In this document: piece by piece, positions 32,931 to 45,394 of the stretch
Numbering within the stretch: position 1 is the first letter of the stretch
Layout: each line of letters starts with the position of its first letter
Source of the DNA: Eretmocerus hayati
Lineage: Eukaryota > Arthropoda > Insecta > Hymenoptera > Aphelinidae
Assembly: GCA_029851415.1 (NCBI GenBank)
Contig: CM056741.1
Coordinates: 83,404,282-83,468,281, forward strand
Reading direction: 5' to 3'
DNA: 64,000 bases
Notes under the pieces: model-generated
Database searches by the model: none
The model's input: only the letters and a program-made list of their open reading frames with translations
Told to the model about the DNA's origin: nothing
Position numbers and translations under genes: made by a program

Positions 32931-34240
32931 GCACGACGAGTCGGAAACCCGAATAGGTGAAAGTTGCGTGAACCTGGAAAATGCTTGGGGGATATCTTCC
33001 GGGATATTTTGAACATCATTCTCCAACAACAACCAAAAAAATCCACCGAATGTTTTTAAAATGAAGTTGATTTTTGCATTTTTCCACCCAATTTTTGAGG
33101 GAAATTAATTTTTTTCATTTTTTCTCTTGTCTCACAGCTCTGCATCGGCTCCGAAAGATCATTGCAACTCGCTGACTTGATGTGAGAAAGTTTGGTCCTT
33201 AGAAGTCTTGAATGGAAATCCAGACCAGATACAGTTTCCGGTATTTTTTTCCATTCGATCCGAGTATATTGTCTTGATTGGCGATAGAAACATACAAAAA
33301 TTGAAGATTTCGTCCTATCATCGACAAGATAGACTTTCATCTTCATCGCTCACAAACCTATCAGTTTCACCATGCTATGGACTATTGGTTACGATTTATG
33401 CGATGGACAGATGATAGCCAGTATCGCAGGAATCACACGAAAAAAAAGATTGGTTGTCCTAACCAATCAAAATTCATTGGGATATTTAACGCTTATCGAG
33501 TTGGTTAGATCATTCAATTCTCTTTTGTTGGATCTGTATTTATTTGCATGATCTTCTCTGGGCAAGAAAGGTACTAACTTTTAGTGATGCACTGGGAAAG
33601 TTACGATGACCGACCGATACAGAGGACCTGCCTCGCACTTTTTAAGGAACCTCGACTTAATCCTCCTACGCACAAAGCCGAGATAACTCGTCCTAATAAC
33701 ACGGGATCCCCATCTAGACTCTGCGCAAGGGGGTTAAATCCTCGTCATTGCGAATATAACCAATCATTTTTTTCATGCGTGACGAATTGTCTATAGCATG
33801 GCAAAACTGATGATCTTGTGAGCCATAAAGGTTTTGTGAGCCTGACTTGTCGATGATGGGACCGGATTTCTCATTTTTGTATGTTTCTATCGCCAATAAA
33901 AACAATACACTTGGGTCCGATGGAAAAAATCCCGAAAACTGTATCTGGTCTGGAGTTTCATTCAAGATTTCGAAGAACCAAACTTTCTCACATCAAGTCA
34001 GCGAGTTGCGATAATCTTTCAGAACCGATGCAGAGCTGTGAGATAAGAGGAAAAATGGAAAATTTTCATTCCCCCGGGGAAAGTGGGAAGAGTGCATGAA
34101 TCAACTTCATTTCAAAATCCCTCGGCAGATTTTTTTGATTATTATTGGAAAATGATGTTCAAAATATTTCGAAACATATCCCACAAGCATTTCCCAGATT
34201 CACGCAACTTTCACCTATCCAGGTTTCCGGCTCGCCGTGG
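32931..34240. mobile_element. 1.3 kb foldback element
   Basis: Left end cgagtcggaaacccgaatagg and right end cctatccaggtttccggctcg are inverted copies. Arms of roughly 400 bp match in order (for example 33130-33300 versus 33880-34060, with gacttgatgtgagaaag/ctttctcacatcaagtc). The centre (33330-33860) is unrelated and non-coding. Guanine runs flank the right end. Confidence 0.7.
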
Positions 34241-34789
34241 GGGGAGGGGGGGGGCGTAGCTGAGACACCCCGAATAGGTAGATTTCTGGAGAATTGCCCA
34301 TGAGTAGATATAAATTAGTTGGGCAAGGATTTCCGCTACAGGTCATATTCCTCGATTAGAATCCATAAGTGTAGTTCCATCATTGGACATGTATATTTAC
34401 TCCCACAACACTTTGCCTCATAAGGGCAGCACTGGGCGTGCACGGTTCGGATGATATGTAGCTATACAGGTAACGAGACAATCGCAGATAATTTATGATT
34501 AATAGTCATTGGCAGTGATCTAGGCCCTAACGCTTCTTTTATCGTCTAATACGGTAGGCTCCTATCTGTTTGCCACGCTCCAGATCAGAATTGCGAGGCT
34601 TCGGGGTCTCACCTACTTTTTGGTACTTGTATGTGAATTATATTATCTCGGAGCTTTTTGAGTGATTGTCATACCTCTCTACTATTTTCGCTGGCCAGGC
34701 GACCATGGCTGATTTCTGTTACCGTCCCCGGCTGGAGATTTCATGGGAGACTTGCATATCTTCCGATCTACCATTTTGAGATATTAAAT

Positions 34790-36066
34790 TTTAGAAATGC
34801 AGCCTCATGGAGATTGCATTCCTGTATGGGGGGAGCTGTGATGAGCGCGCGGTGGCTCCGTGACGTAGGCACCCGAGTTTGCGAAAAAATTATAAAAAAA
34901 AGGACTACCTAATTGTGCGTCTTAAGCGCGTTCAGATACCGTTCGAAAATCAATTGTGGATGTTATGGTTTTTCCAAAAAAAAAAAAAAAAGAAATAAAA
35001 AAGTTCTCGGGCCTGGGAAACTTGACTAATTTCTTTCTCAGCAACCGTACAGTCTGAGAATCGTGCGTTTAGTGCGGTCGATTACGCATGCCTTCGTTCA
35101 TATTGACGTATTTTACTTTTCAAAAATCAGCATTATTTTGGTCGATAATTAATTAAAACTGCTTCTCGGCAAGCTGCAGAGCAGGAGAGGGTGCAAGACT
35201 AACGCATGCGCCGTAGCGCCTGTCTGCCATCGGCTGCTATGTGGACACGAAAACACTCATTAATTAGCCAAAATCTTGCTTAAATTTCTTTCATCTCCTC
35301 GGCGTTCATCTCGCATGAGGGATGGTTTGGTTTTTGAACGCAAAACCACTGTCTAAGCAAACTTCTGCCATCTCCTCGGCGGTCATCTCCCACGAGGGAT
35401 GGTTTAGTGTTTGAACGCGACACCACTGTCTTAGCAAAGTTCTGTTATTTCCTCGGCGATCATCTTCCAGGAGGGATGGTTTAGCTCATCAGCTGCTTAA
35501 TCGCTGTCCAAGAAACTATTGTTTTCTTCTCTGAAAACATGGAACTCGTCAAACACGAATCATCGGGTGGACGCGGTGGTTCACCTCGTCGCCGCGTCGT
35601 CTGCTGCAGTGACTGGCACAACAGCTGAAAATCTGTTTTCGTTAGTTTTTTACAGAAATAAGTTGTGTTTTGATAAAGTGAAAATACTTACTTATAGTAT
35701 AAACTACGCGCAATCGACCGCACTAAACGCTTAATAGGCATCTTGCATTTTTTTGAAAAAAGGTTTGGCAAGCAAATCGAGATACGCATGGTGCAATTGA
35801 AGAAAAAATCCCAAAAATTCTCTTCGTTTCGTGCAAATTGTTTGAAAGTCTGATGACTTGCGCTGTGTGACGTCATTCCGCCAAAGTCGCCGACTGCCGC
35901 TGTTTTATGGCGTCTTGCCATTTCTTTGATCTCTGCGGGAAAAGGTCTGGCAAATTCGAGCAAATCGAGACAAGTATTGTGCAATTGAAGGAAAAATCCC
36001 AAAAATTTTCTCCGTCTTGCGCGAGTTGTTTGACAATACGATGACTTGCATCGTGTGAAGTCATAG
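34790..36066. repeat. dispersed repeat (inverse relative of 49900-50290), interrupted
   Basis: The series 'tgacgtaggcacccgagtttgc', 'tgcgtcttaagcgcgttc', 'ctcagcaaccgtaca', 'ataggcatcttg', 'gcaaatcgagat' occurs inverted at 49.9-50.29 kb. Here it is broken at about 35065 by an insertion ending near 35731. A second, direct copy of the 'caattgaag.aaaaatcccaaaaatt' block follows at about 35975. Confidence 0.6.
35067..35731. mobile_element. small TIR element inserted in the dispersed repeat
   Basis: Bounded by gcgtttagtgcggtcgatt and its inverse aatcgaccgcactaaacgc; the related repeat at 50.06 kb is continuous across this point. The element contains three 72-bp direct repeats (about 35285-35490, 'catctcctcggcg.tcatct...gagggatggttt'). 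No protein. Confidence 0.65.
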
Positions 36067-36642
36067 TGATATGGTATGAAACCCTCGGTCCCAGATAACC
36101 GTGGACCTACAATCTGGAGAATCTCGACTCGTACTGCAAGATGAGAGGAAAACGGGCTTCTTACACGTAGTCCAAGGCTCGAACTATCATTCCGCATTCA
36201 CCCAGGACCGTACCTTGTGCCAGAGAGTGACTCCCACGTGTAGTCAAAGATGTAAACTACCATTCCGCATTCGCACGAGATCAGTGTGATGTGCTTCGTG
36301 CCGGAGAGTCCCCACGCGTGATTTGTGGTTGTGTTTTGTGCTGAAGGGTGGCTCTCGACTAAATAAAGATATTAAAATTAAATGATAGATCAACCATAAG
36401 CCAACGTTCACGTTGGTCTGAGAACACGTTGTTGACATGATTTACGAGTCCGAAGCTGGGACTCATGATTTCAGAACTCCCTGCGGATACACGGCATAGA
36501 AGCCGTCGGCAACGGACATCGGACAAGCCTCAAGCCAAAGCAAGGGCCAGCAACAGCTACATGCATCAGCCAAGCAACGCCAAGAGGACATGAGATGCAG
36601 CATCGCAACAGCCGAAGATGTCGATCGACAAACAACACTCGC
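36067..36642. other. intergenic DNA, contiguous with 48479 before the transposon inserted
   Basis: Holds two direct copies of a 75-bp block (about 36180-36300, 'accattccgcattc.c'). Ends with the target duplication TGTACA at 36643-36648. Confidence 0.5.
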
Positions 36643-36648
36643 TGTACA

Positions 36649-37863
36649 ATAGGGTGTCACTTATTTCCCAAGTTTTTTTTAGACTTACGGGCACCCCCTA
36701 GATCATTTCTAAATGCCAAAAAAATGAGTTTCCCCCCATCCCGGGTCCCGAAAAAAAAATTAAACCGTGCCGCGACGAGCCGACAGTTAGTGGAATTGAA
36801 TCAAAAACTTTCGTTTTTGATTCTCCGACTGGGCAAGATTGGACTACTCTGTTCAGCTTCCGGGGGGGGGGGGCTGGAAAATACCTCTCGATACCATTTC
36901 CCGCGTGAATTTTCATGCTAAATTCGAATTTGCCTCCATATCGGAGGTTAGAGTGAGCTGAAATGGTCAAAATTGCAGTTTTACGCAGAATTACTCGTTT
37001 TGTCATACCTTCTCTCCTCATTTTGGCCAATACGAACGGACTGAAACTCCGCAAAAATTTTCGCACAATGCTGTTTTCCATGTAAAATTTTGTGCTGAAT
37101 TTGAATCCACCCTCATATTGGAGGGTAAAGTGAGCTGAGATGGTCAAAATTGCAATTTTACGCAAAGAAACTCTTTTTTCATACCATTCTTTCTCACTTT
37201 GGCCGATACGAACGGACTAAAACTCCGCAAAAATTTTTGCACAATGCTGTTCTCCATGTAAAATTTTGTGCTGAATTTGAATCCGTCCTCATATCGGACG
37301 TTAGAGTGAGCTGAGATGGTCAAAATTGCAGTTTTACACAGAGAAACTCTTTTTTCATACCATTTCTTCTCACTTTGGCTATTACAAACGGACCAAAACT
37401 CCACATAAAATTCTGCACAATGTTGTTTCCCATGTAGAATTTCATGCGAAATCCGAATCCAGTACTATCCCGGAGCTTAAAGTCAGTTCTGATGGCCAAA
37501 ATTGCGATTCAACTCGAAGAATTCCCTTGACCCCATCGCTTTCCTTGATTCCCTCGCACGAACGGACCAAAACCCCCCAAGAATTCTGATTAATGTTGTT
37601 CCCGCATAGATACCCATGTTGAGTCCAAATTGAGCCCATACTTCGCTAGTTGGGTAGCTTGGATTCGTCAAAATACCAACCTGAAGCAGAAAAGATCCTT
37701 CCTCCCACTCGTCAAGTGAGTCAAGAAGTCATTCCTCACAATCTTATACTAACGAACTAAAATATATCGAAAATTCTCAAGGTTGTCGTTTTGCATGGGG
37801 AATTTCATAGCCCCTATCCAATTAGATCTCATGTCAAACCTGAAAGCGAACAACGTAGTCGAG
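36649..37863. repeat. left TIR with 176-bp subterminal repeats
   Basis: The words 'ccatgtaaaattttgtgctg' or close variants recur at about 37081, 37257 and 37433, a 176-bp spacing, each with 'actccgcaaaaattttt' and 'gagctgagatggtcaaaattg'. Long open frames in it (for example 37144-37404 minus) are repeat artefacts, as their mirror frames reappear in the other arms. Confidence 0.85.
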
Positions 37864-38200
37864 TTTGAACTTTCACGTGGAAGCCTCATTCCCCTTGCAA
37901 TTTCCCGTCTTGGTGGCTATATTCAACGACCCTAAGCATCAAAAATCATCCTCTGGTTTACAATTTTTCGGGTAGGATTCTTTCAAAACCAAGAAAAAGG
38001 AATTGCTAAGGGCCTCAGAGGTCCCTCCTCTCAAGCCCGCAACTGATGGCATATTCAAATAGTGATCTCCTGGAAATGAATTTCGAGTAGAAATTATTAA
38101 GACTCTCGTATCCTTTCAAGCTAATGACAGCTTTTATTATGGATTCGATTCGCAGATGTATAAAATGGATTTCCTCGATTGGAAAATTCTGCACTATGAG

Positions 38201-41200
38201 CTAGCTTTCAGTTCTACACTTTTTCAAGAATGTTTCTTCCCTGTCATCTGGGTGATCTTGCCTATACTCTTTAATAACTTGAGCAAGATATTGTTTCTGG
38301 TTTTCATCAGTGGTCAAACCATTCATACACTCCTGAGCTAGCTTGACGGCTCTCTCAGAGATATCGTTAACAACTTTCAAATTCCTAACTATACGAAGAT
38401 TCTCCAGGTATCCCTCATGACAAAGCCATGTTCCACAATCGATTGATAGGAAAGATGTATCCAAATGGAACCGCCTGAAGAAATTCATTGTGTCGGAATT
38501 GATGAAATAGTCCATGTTCTTGGAAGCTAAACTCTGCAAATCCGCATCACATCTCACATAGAAGCGTTTGGGAGTCTTGGCATTTGGGAGAAATTCGGAT
38601 TCCAGAGCTTGTACCATTTTTCTTCTTATATCTTCACTGAGGGTCTGGTCGAAGAAAGCAAAAGCACTTGCTTCTGGGCTCAGGTACCACAAGTGATTCT
38701 TCATCTTCCCCAAAGCTGCTCGACTCAGATCAAAATCAACATTCTGATAGAGGTAGAGCTTCTTTATCAGGTTCAGGTCGTTGTTTGGCGCTGCGGGAGC
38801 TAAGGGGGCAGTGAACCATACTCTCACGTAAACAAATACAATGAACTGGCATAAATCAAACAACTTCTCCACTTCATCAGAGCTGAGAGGGAACGATTTT
38901 CGGAAGATATAGATTTTCAAACAGTAAATAGCTCTAGCTATCCATCTGGCTCTATGCAAGGCCCCGGGCTTATAAAAAAAACCTCATCAGCAGGCATGGC
39001 ACCGAGGAAAATCAAACATCGTTCCAATAACTCTTTATAATCGTCACGGGGCTGGTTCTCTCTGAGACATTTGTGGATAAACTTGATGACTTCTTCTCTT
39101 TCGAGCATTAACTGTGGATGAAATGGTTGATCATCTGATACTGATTTGAAACTGTTTTTATCGATAGCGCTCCACGAACTCTGAAACCTCTTAAATAATA
39201 AGATTCCTGGCCCAGTAGAACCTGGGAACTTCACATCAAATACCTTTGATAAAACAGTTCCAAAAATGTGGTGGCGACATGCCAGGTAGAGAAGATCTGT
39301 GTCTAGCAGATGTTCTAAAATCACAGCAGTGCCAGAATTGACACCTAGATTTGATGCTGTGGTATCACAGATAATTGCTTGCACAAGCTTCACTAATCCC
39401 CAATCATATAGAGTTTCATGAATAGCATGTGCCTGCGTGACACCTCTACCATCTTCTAAACCTGGAATGGCCAGCAACTGTTCCTTTTCATGATTAGATA
39501 CTGTTATTGGAACTCGATCATACTGTTTGCATTTAAAGGAATCTGGGATGATCTTCCCATCCCACATAACAATTAAGAACTTGATTTCTTTTTCGCTAAA
39601 TAGTTTCTTCACATTCGCAGCTTCTTCTTGCCGGGATAACTCTCGTATCTTCTTGAATGATGTTCTATTGAAAATCACACCTTCAATATTGTACTCTAGA
39701 GCATCAGCCATTGCAGCTACTAAATGCAACGATTTTCTATACGGCGTTTTACAAAGTTCAAAAGCTGAGGCCAATCTTGGCGTCAGAATATTCTTAGTCC
39801 CACGCATATTCGTCTTTTGGTAGTTCCGCCCTGGTGGACAGTACACAGATCCAATACTACTCTGACTTGGATAACCTTCAGTGTTTTCTCTCGATTCATA
39901 TGGTAGTGAATTAGATCGATTCTCTTGACTTGAATGTTGACTGAAATTTTCTGAGGACAAAAAGCAGAGAAATCGACAGATCAGCTGTCGGGGTTGCTCA
40001 AAATCTACGAATAGATAATCTCAAGTATTCAAATAAAGGCGTAGTCCAATTGAGTTGGTTATGGTTAGTCGAAGACTGAATTATAAATGGATGTTTGATA
40101 AGAGCTCGGATGAGAACATGAATTAGGGTTTAATTCAATATGATTTATCGAGTCGATATTAGCCCTCTGACTTCATTTTTTTCTGGACGAGCGAAATTAT
40201 CTGTGAGAGTTACAAAGATGGCTACAGATTAGAGGGGTTAAATTGTTCTGAGAATGTCTTGATCTCCGTTGCTTTCGGAGATAGTTTTTCTCCCCTTCTG
40301 GAGCAAGAACTAGACCATACAGGAATCAGGCGCAAACAGTGATACAAATATAATGTAGCCGACTCATAGAGAATGGAAAGTTGACCCCCAACATTGGACT
40401 CAAAAATATGCAGAGATGACTTTCGATATCACAAGTCCCTGACAAACTCGTTAGAAAAAATCAAACAAGATTAGAGGGAGGTGGGGCCAAGTCTCTACAA
40501 AAAAATCAAATCCAAGCAAATGGATTAGAGTGGGATAACAAAAGTTCAAGGGCCTGAGTGTAAATCCCGCAGAACTCTGTTACAATAATAACTAAAAAGG
40601 AATCATATATTTCCTTCTTGATTAATGGAAAAAGTTCCGAGTTGAGGGGAAAAAGGAGAAAACATCTCTCAAAGCAGATCCTTATTATTTTCACTTGAGA
40701 AAGGGTTATGAGCTAAGTCAGGAGAATTGCGTCATCGTATCTGAATGAATCTAATTGAATGAAATTCATACATTCTAATGGTTCTCAAATAATGATTCTT
40801 TTGAGTGGAATTATTAGATGGATACAAGTAGCGTCAATCCTATGTCCTGTATAACTGGAAATTCATTCATCCAAAGTTTGCACCCACTTCCAACTAGGAT
40901 ATTTTTTGGATAAAATGACTATGCTGGACGAAATAGATACCAAAAAACAAATGAGATCAAAATTTGATCAACTTCTGTTCATCAAGTTCCGATCTCGAAC
41001 TCATATTTCCCCCCAATCCTGATGGATTCATGATATCGAGAGATTGTTCGTTCGATTCAAGACAAAATCGGGTACCGTTATCTATTTTGCTGAATTGATG
41101 GTGAGAATTTATTCGGATAATATAATTTTCTCCTTTAGCGCGATCCTTTACCCATAAAAGGAACCACAATGTAATGATCATCGAAAAGTTAAGGGTAGAA

Positions 41201-42007
41201 GAAGATATATCCCACCAGCTAATTGGTCTGTTGAGTAATCATCCCCGTGAGGTTTTGAGCTTCGGAGGAAGCTCAGATTATTGTCATCGGCGATAGCTGA
41301 TGATATTGCAACACATGTTTGAGTTCCTTGTTCCTTAGTCGCCACAACACAGACATGGCCTGAAGTAATAAAAAAGAGGTGTGAAAGGAGTGAAGATAAC
41401 TGATATTCATAAGACTATGAAGGTCATCTTTACTCACTCGCGACATCTGATTCTGCACAGACGACATCCAATCCCACATCTTCTCTAGGCATCACAGACT
41501 TATTAGAGACAATTTCTCGGCTAGTATTCCTTACAAGTCCTGTTTGTTCTACGTTAATAGTGTCTTGATCAATGTCTCCGATGTATTTAGTTGGTTTGTC
41601 AGATCTCTGATCAGTCAAAAAAGCTTTCCTTGCATCATCAATTGTTCCCATTGCATCCCCATGTGAAATGTCGAATAGTTCTTTTAATTTGACACGAAAT
41701 TGTGGCTCTCGACTCGCAGCATACTGCGAACGTCTACTTTTTTGAATACTTCTATAGACTCATATAGATGAGTGATCACTTTGATACACCTTCGCACATC
41801 TTTGACAGGAATACCAGCCTTCTCCCAGAAAACCACTACTTCTTTAATAACGAGTTGAAAACTTTGATCTAGCTTGAGGCAACACTTACGAGTGTTGAAG
41901 AATAAGACTTTGAGAACTTGTAGATTTGTTGGTAACTGATTACCAGAAATCTGAGGTGTCACAGCTCCAATCAGGTACAATTCATCAGTTGACTCTGATG
42001 AACTCAT
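38201..42007 (-). pseudogene. DDE transposase gene, two exons, frameshifted
   Basis: Exon 1 runs 42007-41438 (start MSSSESTDE; contains FWEKAGIPVKDVRRCIKVI and ELFDISHGDAM). A donor GTGAGTA at 41437-41431 and an acceptor TTTTTGTCCTCAG ending at 39951 define an intron of about 1.49 kb. Exon 2 runs 39950-38201. Motifs: MWDGKIIP and CDTTASNLG (two catalytic Asp candidates), CRHHIFG, LLFKRFQ, GALHRARW-like, LSPEASAFAFFD (candidate Glu). I recall this architecture from a widespread animal transposase group whose members read WDGKLLP and DTTASN. Damage: one frameshift at about 41690-41700, and one in an eight-base homopolymer at 38974-38981, after which the reading continues in the frame of 38959-38201. 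Probably inactive here, but the lesions are few. Confidence 0.75.
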
Positions 42008-42482
42008 GTTTTAATTCGCTTTGATTTCATCTGTCAAGTAGATAATATTTATCACAGGATGGGAGAAAGATATTCTATCTTTAAATTTCCCACCGATACT
42101 GTTTGGAGTCATGCAGGAAATACAAGAATATGGTAGCAGGTGTCAAAGCTTTTTGACCATGATTAATTTACAGCATACAGCAGAGTTGGAATGACGATTC
42201 CTTATTCTTGGCTCGACTCAACCCAGACTGCTATGGGGCAGGATTTCATGCGGATATTTGATCAGACAATGAATGATAAGGAAGATAATACACTGAGTAA
42301 TAATGAATGGGATTTCAACTAGAACACTTGATTTGTTCATGAAAAAGATTCAAAACACAGAGATGATCTTTGATCCCCATTTCATCGACAAAAAAAAATC
42401 CGATTTACCGTCCACACCAGACTAACTTCCTAAAGATCAAGGCAGGCCTGACAGGGTTGTTAATCCGCCACACCGCGGTGCA

Positions 42483-43270
42483 CTCGACTACGTTGTTCGC
42501 TTTCAGGTTTGACATGAGATCTAATTGGATAGGGGCTATGAAATTCCCCATGCGAAACGACAACCTTGAGAATTTTCGATATATTTTAGTTCGTTAGTAT
42601 AAGATAGTGAGGAATAAGAATCCAGGAAGAAGGAATCCATATAAGAATGACTTCTTGACTCACTTGACGAGTGGGAGGAAGGATCTTTTCTGCTTCAGGT
42701 TGGTATTTTGACGAATCCAAGCTACCCAACTAGCGAAGTATGGGCTCAATTTGGACTCAACATGGGTATCTATGCGGGAACAACATTAATCAGAATTCTT
42801 GGGGGGTTTTGGTCCATTCGTGCGAGGGAATCAAGGAAAGCGATGGGGTCAAGGGAATTCTTCGAGTTGAATCGCAATTTTGGCCATCAGAACTGACTTT
42901 AAGCTCCGGGATAGTACTGGATTCGGATTTCGCATAAAATTCTACATGGGAAACAACATTGTGCAGAATTTTATGTGGAGTTTTGGTCCGTTTGTAATAG
43001 CCAAAGTGAGAAGAAATGGTATGAAAAAAGAGTTTCTCTGTGTAAAACTGCAATTTTGACCATCTCAGCTCACTCTAACGTCCGATATGAGGACGGATTC
43101 AAATTCAGCACAAAATTTTACATGGAGAACAGCATTGTGCAAAAATTTTTGCGGAGTTTTAGTCCGTTCGTATCGGCCAAAGTGAGAAAGAATGGTATGA
43201 AAAAAGAGTTTCTTTGCGTAAAATTGCAATTTTGACCATCTCAGCTCACTTTACCCTCCAATATGAGGGA
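42483..43270. repeat. internal inverted copy of the left TIR
   Basis: Near-identical inverse of 37105-37863: translated frames of 62-87 codons are nearly residue-for-residue the same in both. It starts at ctcgactacgttgttcgc and stops abruptly at ctccaatatgaggg, lacking the outer 450 bases of the arm. The 4.6 kb between the two (transposase) could therefore form a hairpin loop. Confidence 0.85.
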
Positions 43271-44221
43271 GTTGAACATGGCATGAGCTTCATTAATCGA
43301 CAGTGGAATTGTTTACTCAATATGAGTCCCAGTTGAATCGCTTACAACTCAAATCATATATCCAAGCAGCTGCTCGACCAGAGGATTGCCACAGTTCTGA
43401 ATAAAATAAGCATTTCTGTTAGATTTTGATGATCCGCTCATTGGTTGTTAACACAAAATAATCTAACTTGCTTCCTCAGTTTCCACAATAGTAGAACATC
43501 TACTGCTGATCACATACAGATTCTGAAACAGAGTTGGCATGGTAGACTCAGATTAGTAATTTCAACTGCTTGAAGTCGCTCCAGTTCCAAATAAAATTTC
43601 TTTGGCTAGCTGAAATGAAGAATTATGTCTACATTTGATCAACTATTGGTGTAGGAAGTTAGCCGTAGCTGATTGATTGTTTGGCACTTGACATTTCAGT
43701 CAAGTACAGGCCAAAGCACTCACCCACGACTAGTCTCAAATCATTTCTCATCTCTTGTGCTCTATACTAACAATCCCTAAAAGCTCATGCAGGATTCCAG
43801 GCTGAGCTGCCCACTAATTCAATCAGGGTATACCATCCTGTTTCTCTGGTGATCAAGAGGCGCGGTAGCGCCTCGCTGGCGAGTATGAGTAGCCGAAAAA
43901 TCGAGCGAGGCGCTGTGCCTATCTATACTTTGAATTGGGGTTTTTTAACCTCACACCTTTTTTCTACTTGGATGATTAACCTCTTAGCGTCGCTCATAGA
44001 GCTCTGCAATGCTTTAACAAAGCCTTTCTGAAGCGATTCAGAGTTCTGTACAATTATTTTCTCAATCCGAGCACTGGACGCGTTTTATTCAGCACCGCAA
44101 AATTCATGCCTTCGTTTTACATCTCAGTTCGACTTCTCCAGTCCCGCACTTCGACTCGAGAAATATCGAAACGTCTCTGCTACACATGTGTTGGGTATGT
44201 AAGATGGTCGAGGAAGAGGAA
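43271..44221. other. non-coding interior of transposon
   Basis: No protein-like frame or repeat end recognised. Confidence 0.4.
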
Positions 44222-45335
44222 GAGAGAGAGAGAGAGAGAGATAGATAGATAACCTTTATTCGCCCGAGGGCAAAATTGAAAAATACAGTGGCATATGTCA
44301 CATATGTTACACCTACATAATAAATATATAAAAAGTATAAATAATTGTCTTTTTGGTCAAGGAATATTAGGATTATCACAGAAAGTGACTAGTCATTTTA
44401 AGGCATCGAGAGATGCATAAAAGTCAGGAAGAGAATGATAAAATACATTTCCATATATATATATATATATATCAGTGTTCACAAGAACGATCGAGGAGAG
44501 AGGACATTCTCACGTAGAAATGCATATAAAGGCTTGGTCCAGCAGAAATATCACAGGAATTACAATTCAGTGGCGAAGTAGCCACGTATAACTCTTAAAA
44601 AAAAAAAGGAAACGCCGGTTGAAAAGAGCCCAAGCCTATCACAGTTTAGAGATTAAAATAATGCCTCCTCTCCACATCAATCCTCTGAGAAGACTGAGTC
44701 AGAAGGAAATCTTTTAAGGCCTCTTTGAATACTGATATCTTCCTCAGCTGCCGAAAGCCCGGAGGGAGAAAGTTCCACAGATGAGCACATTGAGCCTGGA
44801 ATGATCTTCTTCCGTACTCAAGTCTCATATTGGGAACCGTGAGTACCCGCTCTTCTGCGTCACCACGTGCGGGGCGTTCAGATTGGTACCTGGTAAACAT
44901 CGCAGCTAGGTAGCCAGGTTCTCCAAGATGCATGATCTTATGCATTAAAAGTGCTGCGAAGTACATTCTCCGCGAATCAGTACGTAACCAACCCAAACGC
45001 TCCCTGAACGGGGTGATGTGCTCGTCTCTCCTAAGATCAAAAATGTACCTCACACATGAATTGCTCAGTCGCTGTATCCGTTGCCGCTGTTCGTCCGTGG
45101 CGTCGAGGTACACGACTGTACAATAATCTAAATGCGGTTGAACTAATGACTTGACTAGGCAAATTCGGAGAGGTCTGGTGATACACGCCCTAAAAAACCG
45201 CAATCCGTATAGGGCTCTATTCACTTTCTTAGTTACTTGGTCAATGTGCGGTTTCCACGTCAGTTCACTGTCAAGTGTAACACCAAGACTCACGACCGTG
45301 TCGCTGAACGGAATGAACTTTCCTTCCTCTATCTC

Positions 45336-45340
<5 letters not shown>
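44222..45340 (-). mobile_element. 3' end of a non-LTR retrotransposon (LINE)
   Basis: 5'-truncated LINE read on the minus strand: coding end at 44646, then a 3' UTR to about 44222. The UTR closes with GGTTATCTATCTATC and a (CT)n run, the microsatellite-type tail seen in several LINE clades instead of poly(A). A (TA)10 run lies at about 44453-44473. At its 5' side it joins a (GA)n tract and then a LINE fragment of opposite orientation. Confidence 0.75.

Positions 45341-45341
<1 letters not shown>
44646..45341 (-). pseudogene. LINE ORF2 C-terminal fragment (after the RT core)
   Basis: About 230 residues typical of the region following LINE reverse transcriptase: SLGVTLDSELTWKPHID, VNRALYGLRFFRACITR, LVKSLVQPHLDYCTVVY, then RIQRLSNSCVRYIFDLRRDEHI and LWNFLPPGFRQL near the end. 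The catalytic YADD-containing half and the endonuclease are missing, so the fragment is dead. The frame is intact to its stop at 44646. The open frame continues through the (CT)n repeat as Ser-Leu repeats, which is not part of the gene. The wording suits Jockey/CR1/RTE-like LINEs; clade not resolved. Confidence 0.85.

Positions 45342-45379
<38 letters not shown>
45341..45379. repeat. (GA)n microsatellite
   Basis: About 19 perfect GA units at the junction of two LINE fragments in opposite orientation. A similar shorter run is at 44221-44240. Confidence 0.95.
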
Positions 45380-45383
<4 letters not shown>

Positions 45384-45394
45384 GTACACCGCCC

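Noticed and set aside
37144..37671. Conserved 60-87 codon ORFs repeated at 42.7-43.2 and 47.6-48.3 kb
   Set aside because: They are mirrored pieces of the transposon TIRs; identity comes from DNA repeats, not protein constraint.
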